From Euptelea pleiosperma (lineage: Eukaryota; Streptophyta; Magnoliopsida; Ranunculales; Eupteleaceae), in contig CM068546.1 in NCBI GenBank assembly GCA_035048495.1, positions 16,870,435 through 16,934,434 on the forward strand: DNA of 64,000 bases, in the 5' to 3' direction. Positions within the stretch are counted from its first letter, which is position 1; the number at the start of each line of letters is the position of its first letter. Shown here in pieces: positions 1-10,400 of this stretch. A program made the translations under genes and the position numbers. The notes beneath the pieces are model-generated. The model was not told the DNA's origin, made no database searches, and saw only the letters and a list, made by a program, of their open reading frames with translations.

Positions 1-327
1 TGTCCCGAATCTTGTTCCAACACTTCAAATGTTTTGAAAAAATAGTAATGGAAGAATTGGAGTCTAATTATGAGGTTCGGTTGCGAAAAAGTCACAAGTT
101 ATAGGCTTCGGAATGTAACACACAACTGAGTCCAATTTGAGACGTTCACGCACGGATGGAGCTAACTTGTTTCAACTGTCCCGAATCTTGTTCCAACACT
201 TCAAATATGTTGAAACAATAGTAATGGAAGAATTCGAGTCTAATTACGAGGTTCGGTTGCGAAAAAGTCACAAGTTATAGGCTTCGGAATGTAACATACA
301 AACTGAGTCCAATTTGAGACGTTGACG

Positions 328-504
328 CACGGATGGAGCTAACTTGTTTCGACAGTGATAAATCTTGTTCCAACACTTCAATTGTGTTGAAACAATTGTA
401 ATGGAAGAATTCGAGTCTAATTACGAGGTCCGGTTGCGAAAAAGCCACAAGTTATAGGCTTCGGAATGTAACACACAAACTGAGTCTAATTTGAGACGTT
501 CACG
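328..504 (+). repeat. Reference monomer, type E (GACAGTGATAAATC)
   Basis: This full 177-bp copy serves as the coordinate standard. Phase 1-10 is CACGGATGGA. Phase 20-37 is variable and defines the type, here with CGACAGTGATAAATC. Phase 38-49 and 57-68 form a dyad around a 7-bp loop (TTCAATT in this type). Phase 80-85 is an EcoRI site (GAATTC). Phase 86-105 carries TCTAATTACGAGGTCCGG. From about phase 105 to 177 the sequence is nearly constant in all types and contains an A5 tract, CACAAGTTATAGGCTTCGG and ACACACAAACTGAG. It holds nine CpG dinucleotides. Type E recurs across the window, often followed by a type A monomer that carries GGAGCAAAC. Confidence 0.9.
407..412. other. EcoRI site at phase 80-85
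   Basis: GAATTC occurs once per monomer in most copies of types A, B, E, F and G and is lost in types C and D, which have GAGTTT, and in the GGAGTC variants. Digestion would yield a ladder at multiples of 177 bp. The pattern of presence and absence gives a compact barcode of monomer order. Confidence 0.85.
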
Positions 505-681
505 CACGGATGGAGCAAACTTGTTTCGACTGTCCCGAATCTTGTTCCAACACTTCAAATGTGTTGAAACAATAGTAATGGAAGAATTCGAGTCTAATTA
601 CAAGGTTCGGTTGCGAAAAAGTCACAAGTTATAGGCTTCGGAATGTAACACACAAACTGAGTGCAATTTGAGACGTTGACG
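505..681 (+). repeat. Monomer type A (CGACTGTCCCGAATC)
   Basis: A 177-bp monomer with CGACTGTCCCGAATCTTG in the variable part, loop TTCAAAT, GAATTC at phase 80-85, and usually GAGGTTCGG (a T where other types have GAGGTCCGG). This copy has the sub-variants GGAGCAAAC and TACAAGGTTCGG, which travel together through many duplicated blocks. A related form has TTTCAACTGTCCCG and CAAATATGTTG; it follows most monomers that carry the shared 1-bp deletion. The type is defined only from visible diagnostic bases, not from an alignment. Confidence 0.8.
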
Positions 682-858
682 CACGGATGGAGCTAACTTG
701 TTTCGACAGTTATAAATCTTGTTCAAACACTTAAAATGTGTTGAAACAATTATAATGGAAGAATTCAAGTCTAATTACGAGGTCCGGTTGCGAAAAAGTC
801 ACAAGTTGTAGGCTTCGGAATGTAACACACAAACTGAGTCCAATTTGAGACGTTGTCG
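682..858 (+). repeat. Monomer type B (CGACAGTTATAAATC / CGACAGTCATAAATC)
   Basis: A 177-bp monomer with CGACAGT(T/C)ATAAATCTTGTTCAAACAC, usually AATTATAATGG or AATTGTAATGG after the dyad, and GAATTC at phase 80-85. The left dyad arm has CAAACAC in place of CCAACAC, giving two mismatches to the right arm. Many copies begin CACGGAAGG rather than CACGGATGG. This individual copy has the rare CTTAAAATG and GAATTCAAG variants, and both reappear in the block copy 6,723 bp downstream. Confidence 0.8.
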
Positions 859-1035
859 CACGGATGGAGCTAACTTGTTTCGACAGTGATAAATCTTGTT
901 CCAACACTTCAAATGTGTTGAAACAATTGTAAGTGAAAAATTCGAGTCTAATTACGAGGTCCGATTGCGAAAAAGTCACAAGTTATAGGCTTCGGAATGT
1001 AGCACACAAACTGAGTCCAATATGAGACGTTGACG

Positions 1036-1212
1036 CACGGATGGAGCTAACTTGTTTCGACTGTCCCGAATCTTGTTCCAACACTTCAATTGTGCTGTAA
1101 CAATAGTAATGGAAGAATTCGAGTCTAATTACGAGGTCCGGTTGCGAAAAAGTCACAAGTTATAGGCTTCAGAATGTAACACACAAACTGAGTCCAATTT
1201 GAGACGTTGACG
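1036..1212 (+). repeat. Monomer type F (TTGTGCTGTAAC)
   Basis: A 177-bp monomer that starts like type A but has CAATTGTGCTGTAACAATAG, so the right dyad arm is disrupted (GTGCTGTAACAA against GTGTTGAAACAA). It also tends to carry GGCTTCAGAATG in place of GGCTTCGGAATG, losing one CpG. Copies are seen near 1062, 2477, 7785, 9200, 12208, 55366, 57313, 57667 and 62622-62976. The type is therefore confined to the left and right parts and I did not see it between about 15 and 55 kb. Confidence 0.8.
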
Positions 1213-1389
1213 CACGGATGGAGCTAACTTGTTTTGACTATCACGAATCTTGTTGCAACACTTCAAATGTGTTGCAACAATAGTAATGGAAGAGTTTGAG
1301 TCCAATTACGAGGTCCGATTGCGAAAAAGTCACAAGTTATAGGCTTCGGAATGTAACACACAAACTGAGTCCAATTTGAGACGTTGACG
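1213..1389 (+). repeat. Monomer type C (TTTTGACTATCACGAATC)
   Basis: A 177-bp monomer with TTTTGACT(A/G)TCACGAATCTTG, right dyad arm GTGTTGCAACAA, and GAAGAGTTTGAGTCC where other types have GAATTCGAGTCT. It therefore lacks the EcoRI site and one CpG. In this copy the left arm also reads TTGTTGCAACAC, making a perfect 12-bp dyad at 1250-1261 and 1269-1280. Most other copies have TTGTTTCAACAC, with one mismatch. The TGTCAC sub-form dominates the right third of the window, often in runs of two or three. Confidence 0.8.
1250..1280. other. Perfect 12-bp dyad (hairpin-capable) in a monomer
   Basis: TTGTTGCAACAC at 1250-1261 is the exact reverse complement of GTGTTGCAACAA at 1269-1280, with a 7-bp loop TTCAAAT. 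Every monomer has a version at phase 38-68, with zero to a few mismatches depending on type. Short dyads of this kind are a known property of many centromeric satellites and can extrude as cruciforms or bind dimeric proteins. Any function here is inference. Confidence 0.85.
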
Positions 1390-1565
1390 CACGGATGGAG
1401 CTAACTTGTTTCGACAGTTATAAATCTTGTTCAAACACTTCAAATGTGTTGAAACAATTGTAATGGAAGAATTGGAGTCTAATTACGAGGTCCGGTTGCG
1501 AAAAAGTCAAAAGTTATAGGCTTCGGAATGTAACACACAACTGAGTCCAATTTGAGAAGTTCACG
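1390..1565 (+). repeat. 176-bp monomer with the shared 1-bp deletion
   Basis: This copy reads ACACACAACTGAG where the standard monomer has ACACACAAACTGAG, a loss of one A at phase about 150-152. I found 38 such monomers among the complete copies. Together with one other deletion and two insertions they account exactly for the array length. The same deletion always sits in the same place, so a single origin followed by copying is the simplest reading. Here it is followed by TTCACGGACGG, another local variant. Confidence 0.9.
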
Positions 1566-2096
1566 GACGGATGGAGCTAACTTGTTTCAATTGTCCCGAA
1601 TCTTGTTCCAACACTTCAAATATGTTGAAACAATAGTAATGGAAGAATTCGAGTCTAATTACGAGGTTCGGTTGCGAAAAAGTCACAAGTTATAGGCTTC
1701 GGAATGTAACATACAAACAGAGTCCAATTTGAGACGTTGACGCACGGATGGAGCTAACTTGTTTCGACAGTGAAAAATCTTGTTCCAACACTTCAATTGT
1801 GTTGAAACAATTGTAATGGAAGAATTCGAGTCTAATTACGAGGTCCGGTTGCGAAAAAGCCACAAGTTATAGGCTTCGGAATGTAACACACAAACTGAGT
1901 CCAATTTGAGACGTTGACGCACGGATGGAGCTAACTTGTTTCGACAGTTATAAATCTTGTTCAAACACTTCAAATGTGTTGAAACAATTGTATAGGAAGA
2001 ATTGGAGTCTAATTACGAGGTCCGGTTGCGAAAAAGTCACAAGTTGTAGGCTTCGGAATGTAACACACAAACTGAGTCCAATTTGAGACGTTGACG

Positions 2097-2273
2097 CACG
2101 GATGGAGCTAACTTGTTTCGCCTATCCCGAATCTTGTTCAAATACTTCAAATGTGTTGAAGAAATAATAATGGAAGAGTTTGAGTCCAATTACGAGGTCC
2201 GGTTCCGAAAAAGTCACAAGTTATAGGCTTCGGAATGTAACACACAAACTGAGTCCAATTTGAGACGTTGTCG
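2097..2273 (+). repeat. Monomer type D (CGCCTATCCCGAATC)
   Basis: A 177-bp monomer with TTTCGCCTATCC(C/T)GAATCTTGTTC, AATACTTCA(A/G)ATG in the dyad (the left arm is weakened by a C-to-T change), AATAATAATGG, and GAAGAGTTTGAG without an EcoRI site. A sub-form with CCTGAATC, CAGATG and GAGTTCAATTACG is consistently followed by a type C monomer and lies inside the 7-monomer unit. This copy has GAAGAAATAATAATGG, a local variant. Confidence 0.8.
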
Positions 2274-3316
2274 CACGGATGGAGCTAACTTGTTTCGACA
2301 GTGATAAATCTTGTTCCAACACTTCAAATGTGTTGAAACAATTGTAAGTGAAAAATTCGAGTCTAATTACGAGGTCCGATTGCGAAAAAGTCACAAGTTA
2401 TAGGCTTCGGAATGTAGCACACAAACTGAGTCCAATATGAGACGTTGACGCACGGATGGAGCTAACTTGTTTCGACTGTCCCGAATCTTGTTCCAACACT
2501 TCAATTGTGCTGTAACAATAGTAATGGAAGAATTCGAGTCTAATTACGAGGTCCGGTTGCGAAAAAGTCACAAGTTATAGGCTTCAGAATGTAACACACA
2601 AACTGAGTCCAATTTGAGACGTTGACGCACGGATGGAGCTAACTTGTTTTGACTATCACGAATCTTGTTGCAACACTTCAAATGTGTTGCAACAATAGTA
2701 ATGGAAGAGTTTGAGTCCAATTACGAGGTCCGATTGCGAAAAAGTCACAAGTTATAGGCTTCGGAATGTAACACACAAACTGAGTCCAATTTGAGACGTT
2801 GACGCACGGATGGAGCTAACTTGTTTCGACAGTTATAAATCTTGTTCAAACACTTCAAATGTGTTGAAACAATTGTAATGGAAGAATTGGAGTCTAATTA
2901 CGAGGTCCGGTTGCGAAAAAGTCACAAGTTATAGGCTTCGGAATGTAACACACAACTGAGTCCAATTTGAGAAGTTCACGGACGGATGGAGCTAACTTGT
3001 TTCAATTGTCCCGAATCTTGTTCCAACACTTCAAATATGTTGAAACAATAGTAATGGAAGAATTCGAGTCTAATTACGAGGTTCGGTTGCGAAAAAGTCA
3101 CAAGTTATAGGCTTCGGAATGTAACATACAAACAGAGTCCAATTTGAGACGTTGACGCACGGATGGAGCTAACTTGTTTCGACAGTGAAAAATCTTGTTC
3201 CAACACTTCAATTGTGTTGAAACAATTGTAATGGAAGAATTCGAGTCTAATTACGAGGTCCGGTTGCGAAAAAGCCACAAGTTATAGGCTTCGGAATGTA
3301 ACACACAAACTGAGTC
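2274..3316 (+). repeat. 8-monomer local duplication, second copy
   Basis: Second copy of 859-1,901. The match stops at 3,317, where GAGTCTAATT replaces GAGTCCAATT and the following monomer becomes type A with GGAGCAAAC instead of type B. Confidence 0.85.
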
Positions 3317-5560
3317 TAATTTGAGACGTTCACGCACGGATGGAGCAAACTTGTTTCGACTGTCCCGAATCTTGTTCCAACACTTCAAATGTGTTGAAAC
3401 AATAGTAATGGAAGAATTCGAGTCTAATTACAAGGTTCGATTGCGAAAAAGTCACAAGTTATAGGCTTCGGAATGTAACACACAAACTGAGTCCAATTTG
3501 AGACGTTGACTCACGGATGGAGCTAACTTGTTTCGCCTATCCCGAATCTTGTTCCAATGCTTCAAATGTGTTGAAACAATAATAATGGAAGAGTTTGAGT
3601 CCAATTACGAGGTCCGGTTACGAAAAAGTCACAAGTTATAGGCTTCGGAATGTAACACACAAACTGAGTCCAATTTGAGATGTTGACGCACGGATGGAGC
3701 TAACTTGTTTCGACAGTCATAAATCTTGTTCAAACACTTCAAATTTGTTGAAACAATTGTAATGGAAGAATTCGAGTCTAATTACGAGGTCCGGTTGAGC
3801 AAAAGTCACAAGTTATAGGCTTCGGAATGTAACACACAAACTGATTTCAATTTGAGACGTTGACGCACGGAAGGAGCTAACTTGTTTCGACAGTCATAAA
3901 TCTTGTTCAAACACTTCAAATGTGTTGAAACAATTATAATGGAAGAATTTGAGTCTAATTACGAGGTCCGGTTGCGAAAAAGTCACAAGTTGTAGGCTTC
4001 GGAATGTAACACACAAACTGAGTCCAATTTGAGACGTTGACGCACGGATGGAGCTAACTTATTTCGACAGTGATAAATCTTGTTCCAACACTTCAATTGT
4101 GTTGAAACAATTGTAATGGAAGAATTCGAGTCTAATTACGAGGTCCGGTTGCGAAAAAGTCACAAGTTATAGGCTTCTGAATGTAACACACAAACTGAGT
4201 CCAATTTGAGAAGTTGACGCACGGATGGAGCTAACTTGTTTCGACAGTCATAAATCTTGTTCAAACACTTCAAATGTTTTGAAACAATTGTATTGGAAGA
4301 ATTCGAGTCTAATTACGAGGTCCGGTTGCGAAAAAGTCACAAGTTGTAGGCTTCGGAATGTAACACACAAACTGAGTCCAATTTGAGACGTTCACGCACG
4401 GATGGAGCTAACTTGTTTCGACTGTCCCAAATCTTGGTCCAACACTTCAAATGTGTTGAAACAATAGTAATGGAAGAATTCGAGTCTCATTACGAGGTTC
4501 GGTTGCGAAAAAGTCAAAAGTTATAGGCTTCGGAATGTAACACACAAACTGAGTCCAATTTGAGACGTTGACGCACGGATGGAGCTAACTTGTTTCGACA
4601 GTCATAAATCTTGTTCAAACACTTCGAATGTGTTGAAACAATTGTAATGGAAGAATTCGAGTCTAATTACGAGGTCCGGTTGCGAAAAAGTCACAAGTTA
4701 TAGGCTTCGGAATGTAACCCACAAACTGAGTCCAATTTGAGACGTTCACGCACGGATGGAGCTAACTTGTTTTGACTGTCCCGAATCTTGTTCCAACACT
4801 TCAAATATGTTGAAACAATAGTAATGGAAGAATTCGAGTCTAATTACGAGGTTCGGTTGCGAAAAAGTCACAAGTTATAGGCTTCGCAATGTAACATACA
4901 AACTGAGTCCAATTTGAGACGTTGACGCACGGATGGAGCTAACTTGTTTTGACTGTCACGAATCTTGTTTCAACACTTCAAATGTGTTGCAACAATAGTA
5001 ATGGAAGAGTTTGAGTCCAATTACGAGGTCCGGTTGCGAAAAAGTCACAAGTTATAGGCTTCGGAATGTAACACACAAACTGAGTCCAATTTGAGACGTT
5101 GACGCACGGATGGAGCTAACTTGTTTTGACTGTCACGAATCTTGTTTCAACACTTCAAATGTGTTGCAATGATAGTAATGGAAGAGTTTGAGTCCAATTA
5201 CGAGGTCCGGTTGCGAAAAAGTCACAAGTTGTAGGCTTCGGAATGTAACACACAAACTGAGTCCAATTTGAGATGTTGACGCACGGATGGAGCTAACTTG
5301 TTTCGCCTATCCCGAATCTTGTTCCAATACTTCAAATGTGTTGAAACAATAGTAATGGAAGAATTCGAGTCTAATTACGAGGTTCGGTTGCGAAAAAGTC
5401 ACAAGTTATAGGCTTCGGAATGTAACATACAAACTGTGTCCAATTTGAGACGTTGACGCACGGATGGAGCTAACTTGTTTCGACAGTGATAAATCTTGTT
5501 CCAACACTTCAATTGTGTTGAAACAATTGTAATGGAAGAATTCGAGTCTAATTACGAGGT

Positions 5561-7428
5561 CCGGTTGCGAAAAAGCCACAAGTTATAGGCTTCGGAATGT
5601 AACACACAAACTGAGTCTAATTTGAGACGTTCACGAACGGATGGTGAAAACTTGTTTCGACTGTCCCGAATCTTGTTCCAACACTTCAAATGTGTTGAAA
5701 CAATAGTAATGGAAGAATTCGAGTCTAATTACGAGGTTCGGTTGCGAAAAAGTCACAAGTTATAGGCTTCGGAATGTAACACACAAACTGAGTCCAATTT
5801 GAGACGTTGACGCACGGATGGAGCTAACTTGTTTCGCCTATCCCGAATCTTGTTCCAATACTTCAAATGTGTTGAAACAATAATAATGGAAGAGTTTGAG
5901 TCCAATTACGAGGTCCGGTTCCGAAAAAGTCACAAGTTATAAGCTTCGGAATGTAACACACAAACTGAGTCCAATTTGAGACGTTGACGCACGGATGGAG
6001 CTAACTTGTTTTGACTATCACGAATCTTGTTTCAACACTTCAAATGTGTTGCAACAATAGTAATGGAAGAGTTTGAGTCCAATTACGAGGTCCGGTTGCG
6101 AAAAAGTCACAAGTTATAGGCTTCGGAATGTAACACACAAACTGAATCCAATTTGAGACGTTGACGCACGGATGGAGCTAACTTGTTTCGCCTATCCTGA
6201 ATCTTGTTCCAATACTTCAGATGTGTTGAAACAATAATAATGGAAGAGTTTGAGTTCAATTACGAGGTCCGATTGCGAAAAAGTCACAAGTTATAGGCTT
6301 CGGAATGTAACACACAAACTGAGTCCAATTTGAGACGTTGACGCACGGATGGAGCTAACTTGTTTTGACTATCACGAATCTTGTTTCAACACTTCAAATG
6401 TGTTGCAACAATAGTAATGGAAGAGTTTGAGTCCAATTACGAGGTCCGGTTGCGAAAAATTCACAAGTTATAGACTTCGGAATGTAACACACAAACTGAG
6501 TCCAATTTGAGACGTTGACGCACGGAAGGAGCTAACTTGTTTCGACAGTCATAAATCTTGTTCAAACACTTCAAATGTTTTGAAACAATTGTAATGGAAG
6601 AATTCGAGTCTAATTACGTGGTCCGGTTGCGAAAAAGTCACAAGTTATAGGCTTCGGAATGTAACACACAAACTGAGTCCAATTTGAGACGTTCACGCAC
6701 GGATGGAGCTAACTTGTTTCGACTGTCCCGAATCTTGTTCCAACACTTCAAATGTTTTGAAAAAATAGTAATGGAAGAATTGGAGTCTAATTATGAGGTT
6801 CGGTTGCGAAAAAGTCACAAGTTATAGGCTTCGGAATGTAACACACAACTGAGTCCAATTTGAGACGTTCACGCACGGATGGAGCTAACTTGTTTCAACT
6901 GTCCCGAATCTTGTTCCAACACTTCAAATATGTTGAAACAATAGTAATGGAAGAATTCGAGTCTAATTACGAGGTTCGGTTGCGAAAAAGTCACAAGTTA
7001 TAGGCTTCGGAATGTAACATACAAACTGAGTCCAATTTGAGACGTTGACGCACGGATGGAGCTAACTTGTTTCGACAGTGATAAATCTTGTTCCAACACT
7101 TCAATTGTGTTGAAACAATTGTAATGGAAGAATTCGAGTCTAATTACGAGGTCCGGTTGCGAAAAAGCCACAAGTTATAGGCTTCGGAATGTAACACACA
7201 AACTGAGTCTAATTTGAGACGTTCACGCACGGATGGAGCAAACTTGTTTCGACTGTCCCGAATCTTGTTCCAACACTTCAAATGTGTTGAAACAATAGTA
7301 ATGGAAGAATTCGAGTCTAATTACAAGGTTCGGTTGCGAAAAAGTCACAAGTTATAGGCTTCGGAATGTAACACACAAACTGAGTGCAATTTGAGACGTT
7401 GACGCACGGATGGAGCTAACTTGTTTCG
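5561..7428 (+). repeat. Junction piece, first copy (51-monomer spacing)
   Basis: 5,561-7,428 matches 14,584-16,451 at an offset of 9,023 bp (51 x 177 minus four net deletions). The piece includes the rare CACGAACGGATGGTGAAAAC monomer start (5,632), the TATAAGCTTCGG variant (about 5,939, a HindIII site), and the GTTTTGAAAAAATAG monomer that begins copy 2 of the left block. It therefore spans the boundary between copies 1 and 2. Confidence 0.88.
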
Positions 7429-10400
7429 ACAGTTATAAATCTTGTTCAAACACTTAAAATGTGTTGAAACAATTATAATGGAAGAATTCAAGTCTAATTA
7501 CGAGGTCCGGTTGCGAAAAAGTCACAAGTTGTAGGCTTCGGAATGTAACACACAAACTGAGTCCAATTTGAGACGTTGTCGCACGGATGGAGCTAACTTG
7601 TTTCGACAGTGATAAATCTTGTTCCAACACTTCAAATGTGTTGAAACAATTGTAAGTGAAAAATTCGAGTCTAATTACGAGGTCCGATTGCGAAAAAGTC
7701 ACAAGTTATAGGCTTCGGAATGTAGCACACAAACTGAGTCCAATATGAGACGTTGACGCACGGATGGAGCTAACTTGTTTCGACTGTCCCGAATCTTGTT
7801 CCAACACTTCAATTGTGCTGTAACAATAGTAATGGAAGAATTCGAGTCTAATTACGAGGTCCGGTTGCGAAAAAGTCACAAGTTATAGGCTTCAGAATGT
7901 AACACACAAACTGAGTCCAATTTGAGACGTTGACGCACGGATGGAGCTAACTTGTTTTGACTATCACGAATCTTGTTGCAACACTTCAAATGTGTTGCAA
8001 CAATAGTAATGGAAGAGTTTGAGTCCAATTACGAGGTCCGATTGCGAAAAAGTCACAAGTTATAGGCTTCGGAATGTAACACACAAACTGAGTCCAATTT
8101 GAGACGTTGACGCACGGATGGAGCTAACTTGTTTCGACAGTTATAAATCTTGTTCAAACACTTCAAATGTGTTGAAACAATTGTAATGGAAGAATTGGAG
8201 TCTAATTACGAGGTCCGGTTGCGAAAAAGTCAAAAGTTATAGGCTTCGGAATGTAACACACAACTGAGTCCAATTTGAGAAGTTCACGGACGGATGGAGC
8301 TAACTTGTTTCAATTGTCCCGAATCTTGTTCCAACACTTCAAATATGTTGAAACAATAGTAATGGAAGAATTCGAGTCTAATTACGAGGTTCGGTTGCGA
8401 AAAAGTCACAAGTTATAGGCTTCGGAATGTAACATACAAACAGAGTCCAATTTGAGACGTTGACGCACGGATGGAGCTAACTTGTTTCGACAGTGAAAAA
8501 TCTTGTTCCAACACTTCAATTGTGTTGAAACAATTGTAATGGAAGAATTCGAGTCTAATTACGAGGTCCGGTTGCGAAAAAGTCCACAAGTTATAGGCTT
8601 CGGAATGTAACACACAAACTGAGTCCAATTTGAGACGTTGACGCACGGATGGAGCTAACTTGTTTCGACAGTTATAAATCTTGTTCAAACACTTCAAATG
8701 TGTTGAAACAATTGTATAGGAAGAATTGGAGTCTAATTACGAGGTCCGGTTGCGAAAAAGTCACAAGTTGTAGGCTTCGGAATGTAACACACAAACTGAG
8801 TCCAATTTGAGACGTTGACGCACGGATGGAGCTAACTTGTTTCGCCTATCCCGAATCTTGTTCAAATACTTCAAATGTGTTGAAGAAATAGTAATGGAAG
8901 AGTTTGAGTCCAATTACGAGGTCCGGTTCCGAAAAAGTCACAAGTTATAGGCTTCGGAATGTAACACACAAACTGAGTCCAATTTGAGACGTTGTCGCAC
9001 GGATGGAGCTAACTTGTTTCGACAGTGATAAATCTTGTTCCAACACTTCAAATGTGTTGAAACAATTGTAAGTGAAGAATTCGAGTCTAATTACGAGGTC
9101 CGATTGCGAAAAAGTCACAAGTTATAGGCTTCGGAATGTAGCACACAAACTGAGTCCAATATGAGACGTTGACGCACGGATGGAGCTAACTTGTTTCGAC
9201 TGTCCCGAATCTTGTTCCAACACTTCAATTGTGCTGTAACAATAGTAATGGAAGAATTCGAGTCTAATTACGAGGTCCGGTTGCGAAAAAGTCACAAGTT
9301 ATAGGCTTCAGAATGTAACACACAAACTGAGTCCAATTTGAGACGTTGACGCACGGATGGAGCTAACTTGTTTTGACTATCACGAATCTTGTTGCAACAC
9401 TTCAAATGTGTTGCAACAATAGTAATGGAAGAGTTTGAGTCCAATTACGAGGTCCGATTGCGAAAAAGTCACAAGTTATAGGCTTCGGAATGTAACACAC
9501 AAACTGAGTCCAATTTGAGACGTTGACGCACGGATGGAGCTAACTTGTTTCGACAGTTATAAATCTTGTTCAAACACTTCAAATGTGTTGAAACAATTGT
9601 AATGGAAGAATTGGAGTCTAATTACGAGGTCCGGTTGCGAAAAAGTCACAAGTTATAGGCTTCGGAATGTAACACACAACTGAGTCCAATTTGAGAAGTT
9701 CACGACGGATGGAGCTAACTTGTTTCAATTGTCCCGAATCTTGTTCCAACACTTCAAATATGTTGAAACAATAGTAATGGAAGAATTCGAGTCTAATTAC
9801 GAGGTTCGGTTGCGAAAAAGTCACAAGTTATAGGCTTCGGAATGTAACATACAAACTGAGTCCAATTTGAGACGTTGACGCACGGATGGAGCTAACTTGT
9901 TTCGACAGTGAAAAATCTTGTTCCAACACTTCAATTGTGTTGAAACAATTGTAATGGAAGAATTCGAGTCTAATTACGAGGTCCGGTTGCGAAAAAGTCA
10001 CAAGTTATAGGCTTCGGAATGTAACACACAAACTGAGTCTAATTTGAGACGTTCACGCACGGATGGAGCAAACTTGTTTCGACTGTCCCGAATCTTGTTC
10101 CAACACTTCAAATGTGTTGAAACAATAGTAATGGAAGAATTCGAGTCTAATTACAAGGTTCGATTGCGAAAAAGTCACAAGTTATAGGCTTCGGAATGTA
10201 ACACACAAACTGAGTCCAATTTGAGACGTTGACTCACGGATGGAGCTAACTTGTTTCGCCTATCCCGAATCTTGTTCCAATGCTTCAAATGTGTTGAAAC
10301 AATAATAATGGAAGAGTTTGAGTCCAATTACGAGGTCCGGTTACGAAAAAGTCACAAGTTATAGGCTTCGGAATGTAACACACAAACTGAGTCCAATTTG

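Larger units (their letters stand above)
859..1901 (+). repeat. 8-monomer local duplication, first copy
   Basis: 859-1,901 matches 2,274-3,316 at an offset of 1,415 bp (8 x 177 minus one deletion). Shared markers are GTTGTCGCACGG, ATTGTAAGTG, TGTAGCACAC, CAATATGAGACG, the type F monomer and the perfect-dyad type C monomer. The whole arrangement is present again inside the second left block (about 7,582-10,040), so the 8-monomer event came before the 38-monomer event. Confidence 0.85.
1..5484 (+). repeat. Left block, copy 1 (38-monomer spacing)
   Basis: This stretch matches 6,724-12,207 base for base apart from scattered single changes. By eye these include 1866 (a 1-bp gain in copy 2), 2168, 2352, 2974 (a 1-bp loss in copy 2), 3132, 3270, 3691, 5187 and 5335. 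Rare private variants such as GAGTGCAATTTG (about 660) and CTTAAAATG (about 731) are shared. The match ends at 5,484, where the monomer is type E here and type F in the copy. About ten differences in 5.5 kb implies a young duplication. Confidence 0.92.

Noticed and set aside
328..360. CENP-B box (TTCG, A, CGGG pattern).
   Set aside because: The nearest sequence on either strand around TTTCGACTGTCCCGAATC has the TTCG but lacks the required CGGG spacing and central A. No full match was seen in any type.
731..979. Open reading frames on the minus strand such as 731-979, 7454-7702, 8413-8697, 9618-9824, 24590-24859 and 45735-45938, and on the plus strand 14114-14302.
   Set aside because: They are satellite sequence read in a frame. 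177 = 3 x 59, so a frame carries over from monomer to monomer and the peptide repeats every 59 residues. Each ends at monomer-type stop codons or 176-bp copies. The two best are the same DNA duplicated 6,723 bp apart. There is no codon signature, domain or promoter.
5939..5950. TATAAGCTTCGG as a TATA-like promoter element.
   Set aside because: It is a single G-to-A variant of the constant TATAGGCTTCGG stretch, copied with its block (also near 14,963, 17,969 and 28,049). Nothing downstream suggests a transcript.
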